Below are positions 1 to 10,323 of a DNA stretch of 64,000 bases, piece by piece. The DNA lies in the NCBI GenBank assembly GCA_014905825.1, contig JACGCN010000016.1:992001-1056000 (forward strand), given 5' to 3'. The notes beneath the pieces were generated by a model, which was not told where the DNA came from, did no database searches, and saw only the letters and a list, made by a program, of their open reading frames with translations. How positions within the stretch are numbered: position 1 is the stretch's first letter; each line of letters starts with the position of its first letter. Source of the stretch: Lyophyllum atratum. Its lineage: Eukaryota; Basidiomycota; Agaricomycetes; Agaricales; Lyophyllaceae. The translations under genes and the position numbers were made by a program.

Positions 1-907
1 ACACCCTGAAATTCTGTGGGCACAGCGTAGCTCGGCGACCGACGAAAAAAAGGTGGATCTCCTTTCAAACGCGATGTCGCGCCTGGTGGAGCTCACACAG
101 CGATCTCTCTAAAGAATGTCATCTACTTGACCATTAACCTCCCGGACATTCAAGAAGCCACCGTCGTGTACGATCTTACCCCGACAACCCTATCGTTCAA
201 GGCCAAGACGGGAAAGTAGGTTTATCAAATTTCTGATGTCATGACCAGGATATTCATCCGCGTATCGATTTGCAGCCCAGCCAAAGGAATCCCAGAGAAA
301 GACTACGGATTCGATCTCGAATTCTACGAGGAAGTTGATCCTGAAGTCAGTACACTCCATATTTTACTTGCGCGCCGTAGCTCACGACCTTCCTGCTCCA
401 TCGCGTCTAGAATTCAACGTCGAAACTCACTACACGTTCATTCTTCCTTACAATCCGCAAGAAGGAGAAAAAAGCCGAATTTTGGCCCCGTCTGACAAAG
501 AACAAGGTCAAGAACACGTTTATCAAGACCGATTTCAGCAAATGGGTAGATGAGGACGAGCAGGAGGGAGCCGCAGCACCCGAGGATGATGCTGATGAGA
601 TGGGCGGCATGGGCGGCATGGGTGGTATGCCTGGCATGGGTGGTATGGGCGGAATGGGTGGTATGGGTGGTATGGGTGGTATGGGAGGCATGGGAGGCAT
701 GGACTTGCAACAGGTGTGCCCGAAGCGTCTTCTTCCATTCCGCCTACTGAGCACTTCAATGTCTTTTAGATGATGGCCCAGATGGGTGGTGCGGGCGGTA
801 TGCCCGACTTCGGCGCCGGGGAAGGCGGCTTCTCCGGCGCCGATGAGGGTGAGGAGTCTGACGATGAAGGTCCACCGCCCCTCGAGGAAGCTGAACCTGC
901 TAAGTAA
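1..907 (+). CDS. p23/Sba1/Wos2-type Hsp90 co-chaperone, 5' partial
   Basis: This is the 3' part of a CS-domain (p23) co-chaperone gene, whose product is expected to bind ATP-bound Hsp90 in cytosol and nucleus. The start lies before the window. Exons read from the sequence are <1..52, 115..215, 276..345, 411..713 and 770..907, giving 220 residues. The CS domain is clear: HPEILWAQRSS at the N-terminus, NVIYLTINLPDI, then FKAKTG, and the family signature EFWPRLTK followed by TDFSKWVDEDEQ. After it comes an acidic stretch and about 30 residues of Gly-Gly-Met repeats (600-705), then an acidic tail rich in E and D ending EEAEPAK. The Gly/Met-rich tail is longer than in human p23 but in the place where fungal homologues carry a similar segment. 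Exon joins were chosen because they restore the CS-domain frame. Identification is secure; tail function is unknown. Confidence 0.93.
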
Positions 908-1167
908 ACATATCGGACACAGGACTTTTAACATCTACGCGTCAACTTGCTCATAATCTGTTTGTACCACATATCAGGCTATTGACATTATTTTTTTGCG
1001 GCTCACCGTCTAAATTCACGTCTGATTCGAGTCGATTCACCAGTGATTGAGGAGGGGTCATTGACAGATAAAGAAACCGCTCCAACTTCTGATTCGAAAG
1101 TGCAGCCTGCATAGATATCAACTTGAGGTGTATTCTTGAAAGAAGTCCTCATAGCATTGTCAGTGAG

Positions 1168-1325
1168 GGAGGTTCGACAGTTTGTAACATATATCCGTGG
1201 GTGCATTCTGATCTTCGACTTCAATTATCCCTTCTGAACAGCATGGCCAGGTACGGAGGTTCAACAATTCGTAACATGTATCCGTGGGTGCGTACTGATC
1301 TTGACTCAATTTACCCCTTCTGAAC
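1168..1325. repeat. Two-copy imperfect direct repeat, about 71 bp each
   Basis: Copy 1 (about 1168-1239) and copy 2 (about 1255-1325) share the order GGAGGTTC, GTAACAT, ATCCGTGGGTGC, CTGATCTT, CAATT and CCCTTCTGAAC with scattered substitutions. The copies are separated by about 15 bp. They lie in the 637-bp stretch between the p23 stop and the DUF4246 start, upstream of that gene's TATA box. I see no coding signal in them. They look like an old local duplication in a promoter region. Confidence 0.8.
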
Positions 1326-1461
1326 GTCTTGGCGATTAGAGGTACATGTAACATCATCCATCTATCAGTGAACCGTGCCTCATCATCACCCGACTGCCAC
1401 CCTCCTTCCTTGTCCCCGACCATGCCCGACGCGGTCTCAGACGTTCAGCGCCTGCTGCGCG

Positions 1462-1468
1462 TATAAAA
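1462..1468 (+). promoter_or_regulatory. TATA box upstream of the DUF4246 gene
   Basis: TATAAAA lies about 80 bp before the ATG at 1545, with a pyrimidine-rich stretch and plausible start region after it. The rest of 908-1544 holds the direct repeat described separately and no gene I can support. Confidence 0.5.
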
Positions 1469-1544
1469 CGGACGACGCGTCAACTGCTTTGATTTACCAT
1501 CGCACTTCCTTTCAGACCACCCTCGTATTTCCCGCAGATCCACC

Positions 1545-3621
1545 ATGACCTCTGATCCTCCTACGAGTAGTCCATTCGAGCTGCCAGGCTTTGGATTGCC
1601 TGTCAACTTCATACCAACCAAAGAAAGTGCGGATGGCTCGTCAGGCCGTGTTCTGTTCACCACTGCGCTAGACGAAGACGATATGTTGGGTAGGTGGACA
1701 CAGTTGCGTAGTTTGGTTCAAATTGCAGGAGATGACCATAACTGACACTTACACTTCGAAGGCTACCACTCACTACCCTTCGTGAATTCACGATGTTGCA
1801 ACTTATGAACCAACTGACCGACAAGCCTGATTGGCAGAAAAAGGTGATCATATCCATCAAGATCCGACGAATGTATTAATGGAGTAAACTTTTATAGGTA
1901 TTCGACGAAACGATCGTGTCCAAATGGAAAGCAGAGGCACTCTCGTCGGAGGGCGCTGGCGTTTCGGAGAAGATGATTGACTGGTGTATTGCCGAGCTTC
2001 AATATAAAACCAAGGCATTCGAGAAGACAGGCGCTGTTACCGTTTATTCTGGGGACGTTGTCAAATCCGACATTGCCATCCCGAATTCCCTCAAGGAGGC
2101 TTTGAAAGCCGCCGCTAGCCCGCTCGAGCAAGTTCCGGCAGTGCAAAAGGATTGGCACCCAGAATCCGATGAGAAGGTCCTCGACCTCGTTCATCCTTCC
2201 CTCTTTCCTCTGGTTTATGGGCAGACCCGCATTCTTCCGGACAGCCTCGTTGGCCTTGAAGATTGCATCCAGAGGAGTGGGGAGGGGCAAGCTATACCTG
2301 TACCTCCAGAAGAAGAGAGCTATCTGCGCTGGCGGACTGAAATCACTGCTTACGACAGAGCTCGTACGAAACCGTTCAGCATACAATTTCAATGGCTTCC
2401 TTGTGACGTTGATATTTCCGGGGGTGGAGACAGCGTCAAGTGAGTCGTGAACCCTACCGCCTGATTCTCTCCTAACCTTGACCCAGGATCACCAGTTACA
2501 TCAACAACCTTCACCCTGAACGACACAGGGACATGTATGGCGTAATTGAACAAATAATCGCCCGCACGATTCCATTATGGAATCTTTCACTAACTCCGGT
2601 GAAAGTCGGAGATGACCCTCCCAGTCGCATCGAATATGGATGTCCTGAATACGACAAAATCCTGGACGACTTGTCTGATTCCGAGGGCCCGGAACAGGAG
2701 GATGACGAAGATGAGGATGAGTGGAGGGAACGTCGAGAAGAATGGTTTGCCGACATTCGTGAACTCATCCAACCTGAGCCTGGAGTGTTCTCCCCTTCTT
2801 CGCTGCCTGTTCATCTGCAGGGCGAGTCAGTCGTGGAGGGCACGGAGGCCCTCGAACCAGAGAAAACGGTCGATATTTGGAGGGATTACAAGGAACGAGG
2901 TCTCCAAATCATCGTGAAACTCGCAAACATCCATTTAACCCCTCAAAAGCCTGAGTATGAGGGAGGCACATGGCACGTCGAGGGCCAGCTTGTAAGCACT
3001 TCAATTGTGATCACGCTCCTCTTCTCACACGTATCCCAGAACGAGCATATATGTGCGTCAGCGATATATTATTACGACAGTGACAACATCACAACCAGTC
3101 GCCTTGCCTTCCGGCAGCAGTCGAATGACGATGCTGATGATATTTCTTATGCGCAAGGCGACCACGAATGGCTTGAAGAAGTTTTCGGGTGCGAACAAGC
3201 CGGTCCTCGCGTTCAAGAAATCGGAAGCGTTGATACCATAGAAGGCCGTCTCTTGACTTGGCCGAATGTATTGCAACACCAAGTGCAACCGTTCAGTCTC
3301 GCGGACCCCTCGAAACCTGGACACCGCAAGGTTCTTGCGCTGTTCCTCGTCGATCCGCAGATCCGAATAATCTCTACCGCCAACGTGCCATGTCAACAGC
3401 GAGAATGGTGGAGCGAGTTCATCCAGAAAGAAGATACCACAAAGTTGTCTAGGCTCCCCCTCGAAGTGCAGGACCATATCTTTGATGGCGTGGAAGATTT
3501 CCCGATCGACCTAATTAAAGCAAAAGAACTAAGGCTTGATCTTATGAAGGAGCGGTCGGCATACGTGAAGCAGCACGACGATGCATTCAGCCAATTTTTC
3601 TTCTCGCTTTGCGAGCATTGA
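1545..3621 (+). CDS. DUF4246 family protein, possible 2-oxoglutarate/Fe(II)-type fold
   Basis: A 619-residue protein of the fungal DUF4246 family. Exons are 1545..1693, 1762..1843, 1898..2439, 2487..2991 and 3040..3621. Family features are LTTLREFTMLQLMNQLTDKPDW, the segment FDETIVSKWKAEA, and a central HPESDEKVLDLVHPSLFPLVYG-like block. In the C-terminal half, WHVEG is followed by NEHICASAIYYY, then NVLQHQV and GHRKVLALFLVDP. The spacing of His-x-Glu, a distal His and a following Arg is what a cupin-type 2OG/Fe(II) oxygenase would show, but I know no established activity for the family. The acidic run around 2690-2730 is a likely surface loop. The family assignment is well supported; the enzyme idea is inference. 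The start is the first ATG after the TATA box and leads straight into the family block. Confidence 0.85.
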
Positions 3622-3839
3622 CGAGCTAGCTAAAGTTTTGAGACACTATCTCAGTGACCCGACATCGCAGTGGAGATGATACTGTAGACATAGAGGGCGT
3701 CTTTCTGATTCCAGATATCCCGTTCATTCTTAAATAGTTCAGGACTTTATGATCAACAAATCGATGGATTTCGTTCTACCGGATGCCCTCCGCACTATAA
3801 TACCATGAACAAACTATTTAGGCATCAGTCATTTCGAAT

Positions 3840-5317
3840 TCAAGCGACAGTGAACTGGGAAGAATTGGTTAGAGAATCGCCTAGTAGGCGTGTCAAAAAA
3901 TCACTCACATAGACAGTGTCGTCAAGAGAGCCATGCTGAGCAATAGGTGCCAGAACGGGCTGGTGGTTGGCAGCAGAGTTGATCGACGAAAGCTTGTAAA
4001 CACCAGCGGGGAGGCCTTTCTCGACATCGGCAGTGAGAACGCCATCACCGTTCGCCTTTCCGTTCAGCCCCTTGAAGAAGGCGAAAGTGTTCGGATCAGT
4101 GGGGGTGGTTTGCTCCATGGATGTCATTAATTCCATCACGACATGAGAGTGGCCTCTGATGATCCCTTGGCCGTTCAGCTGTTGGGGCGCAGAGAAGTAA
4201 TTCTGCTGAGCATTGACGAAATTGCCAGTCTCCATGTTACGGATGGCCATCTGAATGGTAAACTTCGTGTCGGGCTTGATTGTGGCACCGTTGGTAGGGA
4301 ATACGAATTTGGAGGATGGCATGTTCTTGGTGGAAGGAATCACGCCCATGGGTGCAGGATTGCATGAGCCGCCAGCAACTTGAGCTCCATCCGTGAGGGG
4401 GACGCCGACGGTCTTGCAAAAGTTGATGAAGTTGTTCTTCGATGTCAATGAAGCTACTTGTCCTAGCAGGCAGAGAGCAGAATTAGCGAAAGCTCCCGGT
4501 GTACAGAGCTTAGAAGTATCCCTCACCAGCGGCAGGCACACTCTGACCGTCGTTGTCGAAACCTTTGGCAATGACGGCAGGGTCCAGGGCTAAATGCGAT
4601 TTTTAATTTTATTGTTTTCGGGAAGAGGGACAATGTGTACTCAGGGAAGTTTGGGGATCGCCACCAGCGGCTCCACCATTGCCCGCGTTGTTACCGTCCT
4701 ATTGTGATATGCATTGGTGAAAAATTAAGAACATGAAGAAGAGAACCCACTGCTGGAGGGGCTGCCGGAGGAGCTGCTGGAGGGGCTGTCGGAGGAGCAG
4801 CTCCGCCTTTAGCACCACTCTATTATGCTGCTAGTCAGTCAAACGTGATGATTGGAGAGCAATTTGGGAACATGTACTGCGGCAATACGCGCATCACGAT
4901 CACCAGCGGTGGTGCATGCAATCGAAGTTCCAGGCGCATTGACCAAGGGAAGAGCAGCACAGCTACAGGGGAGTGAGTCGCTGTCAGAGTTCATTCATAA
5001 TAATTGGAGCGGCATTTTGGTCCGACATTGTACCAGGCCCACAAGCTTGGACCACTAATTTCCCGCCGACACATTGGGCGAACTTGTCGCCGACACATGA
5101 ATTCTCGCCATCAGTACACGGCGAGTCGGCGGTGAGTGTCTTGAACTTGTCGCTATAATGGTACAATTGAGTCGATTGCCATAGAGGATGAGGTGGAAGT
5201 TTACTTCAATGCAATAGCATCCTGGCCATTTTTGAGGTCAAATTCTGCTCGACGTAGGGCTTGGGGACGCGCCGAAACGGCTAAACATAGGGCGATTGTG
5301 ACAAGGGCAGACCGCAT
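3840..5317 (-). CDS. Secreted protein with CBM19-like module and conserved fungal core (paralogue A)
   Basis: A 360-residue secreted protein in eight exons: 5317..5205, 5152..5027, 4962..4878, 4819..4751, 4698..4641, 4589..4527, 4462..3909 and 3854..3840. It starts with a signal peptide (MRSALVTIALCLAVSA). A six-cysteine module of about 60 residues follows (SPCTDGENSC, FAQCVGGKLVVQACGPG, then CAALPLVN); this pattern resembles the chitin-binding CBM19 family. A Pro/Ala/Gly-rich linker leads to the core, which begins LDPAVIAKGF and holds FINFC, GSCNPAPMG, GHSHVV and NHQPVLAPIAQHGSLDD. The core is shared with the + strand gene at 8819-9906, including a 554-nt exon of identical length. It ends abruptly at FTVA, where the paralogue has a further tail. 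Some entries for this core family carry a 'ribosomal protein s17' label as I recall; nothing here is ribosomal. A role at the cell wall or in carbohydrate binding is likely but unproven. Confidence 0.82.
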
Positions 5318-6325
5318 CTCGGAAGAAGGAAGGGAGCTAAAAAGAGTGTGGATATCGAAGGCTGATTGAATGGATGCTCCAGGCTAGGTCGTCGGCGAAC
5401 AAAGAAACTAGCTGTTTTCGCGATCGCTGATCGGAAGGTACGAAAGAGAAGAAACAAGGAGAAGGGGGTAGAAAGTTGACCTCGTTAGGGGGCTTGCCTT
5501 AGTTAAATATCCTCTTGAAAGCCCCTGAAGTCAATCGCATTTCAGTTGCATCCCGTCGTCAGTCTCGGAGAGGATCAAAGATCGTAGCAGTTGAGCCGAC
5601 AACTTTCGGTCTCTATAGGGACCAGCAGCAAATTCATGTGGAACATCGAGGCTACCTCAAGGACTCTGGTCGGCTGTGCCACATCGCATAGTTAGCGACA
5701 GTCCTGCTTGCCAACAATCCATGATGCCCTCAGCGATATATTTACCTTCGGACGACGGCCGTGCAAAGTACTAGCTGGTACCATTAGCCCGACATCCATC
5801 AGTGGATGTGACATGTTCTGTCGCTGCATCGCATCTATTTCCCAGGGTGAGGTCCACATGCGGACTCGGAAGTCGTAGATCCGAGAGTGTTGTCAAGGTC
5901 GAGGGGGAGGCGAGCGGTAGGCGAGCACAGTGATGGTGGAAAGACCCAGAGTGGCTGCAACTTGAATGTCCCGGTGACGTCATCGTAGCAAATGCCTCAG
6001 GTACACAAGCATACGTCGAAAAGGTTGCGAACAGATGTGAACGCAGCAACATGAAGGAATAATCAGTGTTTGGGGCCATATTACATTGATTCCTGGTATG
6101 TATGTCATACCACGTAGTATTTGCTGTAGAGAGCAAAACGCTTTCATTACCTAGAAGTGCATCGTTGGCAGAGGTCATCTGGTAACTGAGCTGAGATCTG
6201 GAGATGTTGTTGAAGTGTGGTATCAAGGAAAGGATAAGATACTCGATATTGAAACCATATCGGTGCAATTGAGCGAGTATCAAAAGATCTTCTCAAAGAC
6301 CATTCCATCCGCAAGACGCAGGTCG
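5318..6325. other. Intergenic DNA, about 1.0 kb
   Basis: This separates the start of secreted paralogue A from the stop of the HAD phosphatase gene. It should carry the promoter of paralogue A; an A/T-rich TTAAATATCC at about 5503 could serve on the minus strand. The longest open frames here show no recognisable family and no splice-consistent extension. I see no gene. Confidence 0.6.
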
Positions 6326-7521
6326 CTATTGCTCTATCGTCACCTCTACCTTCCCATCCACCCAACGAGCTGATACTCTTATACGTTCAGAAGTCAGAAA
6401 GAACGTTTGTTCAATATGAGGGACGGCGTACTGGGTGAGATCAGCGACGATATAGTCTGGATTGGCGTCTGATTTAAGGATAGTCTCGCGTGGCGTTGAA
6501 GTACAGACAGCGAGCGTACGGGACCCAGCCGCCCGCCCAGATTTTAGGCCAGAAATCGCATCTTCGACTACAAGGCCTGATTTATGCCGGTCATCAAAAA
6601 GTCCGTATACCGGAGCAAAGAAAGACTAGCATTTTTTCGGGTCGGCGCCACATTTATCGGCACCAGCCAAATATGGGGCAGGATGAGGCTTACCATGAGC
6701 CACATCGTTCGATGTCACAAGGCCGGCCGCCGGGAGAGGAATTCCGGCACGTAACAGAGCACGAGGAGCGTAATTGTTCGATGCTTTTAGAATTGAGTGA
6801 GAAGTTGTTGGGTCCACACTGTAGCTAATGAAAAACTCGAATGTTGACTCACCAGAAGTTACAATGGTCCAGCCATGTGCGTCCGGAGAATGGAGCTTAG
6901 GAAAAAGTATTCGAGTTATGTTTGAGAAAGAAGGAATTAGTAGCACCATACTACCAACCTTGTCGATCAATACAGCAGCGCCTGGCAGAGCTGTGGGACC
7001 ACCCTGGATTACCTCCTCTTCAAAGCGGTCGATCTCAGCCTGTCGATAAACGAGGTAGAACACCAGTTCCAAGGAGATCTCAACGGCAGGGACAGAAACC
7101 ATACCATCAGTTTGGTTTCTTCATCAATTTTACAATATTCCTTGAGCGTATCATAAAGTCTCCTGCCGTGAGTCGCGTTTGCAATTTCTGCAGAATCTCC
7201 GAGAGAATAATCTTTGGAAAAAGTTTCCCAAGCTTTAAAAACGCCTGGGGTGGAATCGATGAGTGTTCTGGGTGCAGAAATCAATCAGTATGTCCGTGCA
7301 GAGGTTTGGAAAAGAAGAAAATTTATCATCCATTAGAGTTGCAGGCAAAAGGAAGTCATCTCGGGACGTGAATATGGCAAATCTGGACGTTCGGACTCAC
7401 CCATCCATATCGAACAAGATCTAGCAATATTTCCGGTATTGAGTCAACGAATTCTGGTAAAACAGTGTGATAGATTTAGAGCTATACCCACAGCATCCAC
7501 AGTAATGACCACAGGAACCAT
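6326..7521 (-). CDS. HAD-superfamily sugar/glycerol-phosphate phosphatase (GPP-like)
   Basis: A 246-residue HAD-type phosphatase like yeast glycerol-3-phosphatase and related sugar-phosphate phos­phatases; the exact substrate cannot be told. Exons are 7521..7492, 7420..7401, 7267..7105, 7039..6959, 6895..6853, 6783..6631 and 6576..6326. Motif I is FDMDGTLIDS, motif II is WTIVTSA, the motif III lysine is in HGKPHP, and motif IV is VVEDA. Length matches the family. Exon 2 is only 20 nt and encodes the catalytic DxD motif. The intron at 6577-6630 needs a GC donor to keep the family string GADPKKCLVVEDA; a GT donor further upstream would delete part of it. It sits between two divergent secreted paralogues. 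Confidence 0.88.
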
Positions 7522-7621
7522 ATTTATGATTTGATAATTTTTGATATCTTCAAGGACGATCGTGGCTGTAATGAATTCTACAAAAGTGAAGTTGGGTGAA
7601 GTACGGCTTGAGTCTTATTTT

Positions 7622-7643
7622 CGGACCGGCCGGACCGGCCGGC
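7622..7643. promoter_or_regulatory. Cluster of CGGACCGG motifs, candidate zinc-cluster factor sites
   Basis: The stretch CGGACCGGCCGGACCGGCCGG holds two direct copies of CGGACCGGC and overlapping palindromic CCGGCCGG. A further inverted copy, CGGTCCG, lies at about 7678. CGG and CCG triplets in direct or inverted pairs are the usual half-sites of fungal Zn2Cys6 regulators. It lies 100 bp upstream of the HAD phosphatase start. Function is inferred from pattern only. Confidence 0.35.
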
Positions 7644-8363
7644 GATCAAAACCCATATAGGTTTCCCATCACATGATCGGTCCGAAGTGCGTGTCACAGT
7701 CCACTGTCCTGCCTTGGTCCTGCCCAGTGCCCAAGTCCGACAAGTTGAAGTTGGAGTCCTGCCAGTGCCACGCAGGTTGCAGCCACTGCCGGAAAATAAT
7801 GGGTTCCAACTTTGGAGCAAGCTGACTTTCACCGCTCGAATCAGATTCTGACTCGACACTTTCCTTCCTTCCTCTTTCCTAATATCCTGCTGTTTTCTTG
7901 CCCGCGCCTGAGGCTTCTACTCAGTACAGGTAAGTTGACAGTGTATCTGGGATTCGGAATACTCCTGAGCGTCGTCCTTTTTGTGTCAGGGCCCTGGGGT
8001 TCCACCTGCGCGATGCTTGAATTCATTGGAATTTGCATCGTCTTACCAGCATTCTCTAAATATCCTAGTATCGCTTGTAAGAGCGCCCTACGAGACGTCG
8101 TCTGATGCATTTTTCTACATCTTTTGACAAGAGAGATATCTGTAACAGCACGGCTGCGCGATGTCAGCTCATAAAAAGAAGTAGATTGATATGATATGGC
8201 AGTTGTGAGGGTGTAAACGCGGGAATGTCGGGAAAGTCTAGAAACACGCCACCACGGTCGATCTTAGAGCGGGATATTTTTATCTGTCGGCGCTGGATAT
8301 TCATAGATCGTGGAACATACTGTGAATGCGGTCAGGGTGAGGTCCATATGTAGTGAAATGCTT

Positions 8364-8534
8364 AGACTGACTGGACTTTCAGGTCTAAACCAAGGAATAA
8401 AGTCGTGGTAGGTTGGGCTTGCCAAAGATTTCAAGGTCACGCAAATTTAGACTGAGTGGCACTTTCCGGTCTAAACCAAGGAATAAAGTCGTGGTAGGTT
8501 GGGCTTGCCAAAGATTTCAAGGTCACGCAAATTT
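8364..8534. repeat. Near-perfect tandem duplication of 85/86 bp
   Basis: Copy 1 is 8364-8448 and copy 2 is 8449-8534, directly abutting. They differ only near the 5' end of each unit (ACTGACTGGACTTTCAGG against ACTGAGTGGCACTTTCCGG). The remaining 60-plus bases, from TCTAAACCAAGG to CACGCAAATTT, are identical. The duplication is therefore recent. It lies about 290 bp upstream of the start of secreted paralogue B, so it doubles a stretch of that gene's promoter region. Confidence 0.95.
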
Positions 8535-8648
8535 TATTGAACAACTTGGCATCATCCAGGAGCCCGAGTTGACGCCTATGATCTCGTCGCCTGCCACCCT
8601 TCAAATCCTAAGATAGGTTGAGGGTTCCGTACGGCATAGGTAAGTTTG

Positions 8649-8655
8649 TATAAAG
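8649..8655 (+). promoter_or_regulatory. TATA box of secreted paralogue B
   Basis: TATAAAG lies about 170 bp before the ATG at 8819 and just after the tandem duplication. A pyrimidine-rich stretch follows at 8683-8730, a common setting for transcription starts in basidiomycetes. Confidence 0.45.
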
Positions 8656-8818
8656 GACTGCCTCGCCGCGTGGAACCCACATTTTGCCTCCTTTTGTTCT
8701 CTAGTCTCCTATTATTCCTCCTTTTTTGGTCAGAGATCGTTGCCTCAGCTAGTTTCAGACTCGACCTGGTGTCCGTTATCATTCTTTACTACCAACTCCC
8801 TTTCAACCAAAATTCGAA

Positions 8819-9906
8819 ATGAAGACTTCCGCGATTATCCTCCTCCTTACCCTGGCTTTGACCGCTTCCGCTGTCCCGCAGAGCACTCAAAATGGTGATC
8901 CCCAGAAGTGCTTGAGTATGTACATTGGAGCCTCTTGACGAACGTAATACTCATGACTCGACTTCTAGCTCTTGATCCCAAGGTTATTGCAAAGGGCTTC
9001 GCCAACGATGGACAAGGCAAGTTCGTTGTCAGAAGCATTTCTCTACTTAATTAACGCGATATCACTTGTTACCTACAGACGTACCCACCGCTGGTCCGTG
9101 GATTTTTTCTTTTCTTCCAGGACCTCCCTCGCTAACATGTACTTATAAAGGCCAAGTTGCATCGTTGACTTCCACAAACAATTTCATCAACTTCTGCCTC
9201 ACTCAGCCGAAGCTTCCGCTCACGAACGGTAAACAGATCACCACCGGTTCGTGCAATCCGGCGCCTATAGGGGCCATCCCCTCCGTCAACAACATGCCTT
9301 CAGCGAAGTTTAAAGTACCCACGAACGGTGACACGCTCAAGGCCGACACTGCATTCACGATCACCATGGCCATAGCCAACATGCAAACCGGTGCATCCGT
9401 CAACCCACAGGAGAACTTTTCCTCTGCCCCACAGCAATTAAATAGGCAGGGTCGAATCATAGGCCACTCCCATGTCGTCGTAGAGGCCCTCACAGCGCTT
9501 GACCAAACTACTCCCACCGACCCCAAGATATTCGCGTTTTTCAAGGGATTGAACGCCCCTGCTTCCGGCGGTGTTCTTACTGCCGATGTCACCAGTGGGC
9601 TTCCTGCTGGCTTCTACAAGCTCTCTTCAATCAATACTGCTGCTAACCATCAACCTGTTATTGTGCCAATCGCTCAACATGGATCGCTCGATGATGCTAT
9701 CTACGTGAGTGACACGCTTAAAACATTCTGGATGGGCCTGAACCTTGCTTTAGTTTACGATAACTGCCGATGGTAAGCCTGCTCCTGCTAAGGGAAACAC
9801 CGCCACCAACAACGGAGGCAAAGGGGCAACCTCCAACAACAATAACGGAAAGAACCAGAATGGAAATGCGAAGGGAAGGCGCATGCTTTCCGGGAAGCGA
9901 CTTTGA
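8819..9906 (+). CDS. Secreted protein with conserved fungal core, no CBM19-like module (paralogue B)
   Basis: A 288-residue secreted protein in five exons: 8819..8915, 8969..9016, 9079..9093, 9151..9704 and 9754..9906. The signal peptide is MKTSAIILLLTLALTASAVP. The core matches paralogue A: LDPKVIAKGF, a Gln-Val-Ala-Ser-Leu-Thr stretch, FINFC, GSCNPAPIG, GHSHVVVE and NHQPVIVPIAQHGSLDD. The 554-nt core exon has the same length and phase as in A. It lacks the cysteine module and Pro-rich linker of A, and instead has an Asn/Gly/Lys-rich tail ending in basic residues. Exon 3 is a 15-nt microexon, and intron 2 (9017-9078) has a GC donor, AAG|GCAAGT, which fits the GC-AG consensus. Both features are fixed by alignment to A. 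Function unknown; extracellular. Confidence 0.85.
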
Positions 9907-10323
9907 TCTGGTTTATCCTGCCTCGTTCCATGATTACCCTCGTTCGATCCACCTATCGTAGATTTCGTAGTTTTCAATGTTTACTCTGCTGAGCTCACTC
10001 GCTGGCGGCCATTTCGAGAGTCTGCATGCTTCAACTGTGCTAACGTCGTGGATATGAAAATCTTCGCAGCCGCATATCTGAGGGAAGTAACTGGATTGGT
10101 TGTTCGAAACACTAATTGTGGATTGCGGATATTCGCATGTGTATATTCTCAACGGCGACAGCATCGGCCTCATTCTATGCAAAGAAAGTCGAGAAAACAA
10201 ATATGCCATGGAGTGAAGGCCTACATGGGTGACAGACAAGACTATGATATATTATAGATAGCGATTGATTGCCGTCATATCGTCCAAACTGTATGGGGTG
10301 CTGACGGCGCGTAGGGAAAGGCT
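9907..10323. other. Intergenic DNA between convergent genes
   Basis: About 420 bp between the stop of secreted paralogue B and the stop of MGR2. It should carry both 3' untranslated regions. No coding or structured signal is visible. Confidence 0.6.

Larger units (their letters stand above)
7522..8818. other. Intergenic DNA with duplicated and motif-rich segments, about 1.3 kb
   Basis: This is the shared upstream region of the HAD phosphatase (minus) and secreted paralogue B (plus). It contains the CGG/CCG cluster, the 85-bp tandem duplication and the TATA box listed separately. A 97-codon open frame at 7812-8105 has no family resemblance and is not called. No other gene is visible. Confidence 0.6.

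Noticed and set aside
3840..5317. Ribosomal protein identity for the secreted paralogues
   Set aside because: Signal peptides and an extracellular cysteine module rule out a ribosomal role.
5771..6283. 170-codon minus-strand open frame
   Set aside because: No family pattern; composition like intergenic DNA; no spliced extension found.
7812..8105. 97-codon plus-strand open frame
   Set aside because: No recognisable domain and no good translation context; overlaps likely promoter DNA.
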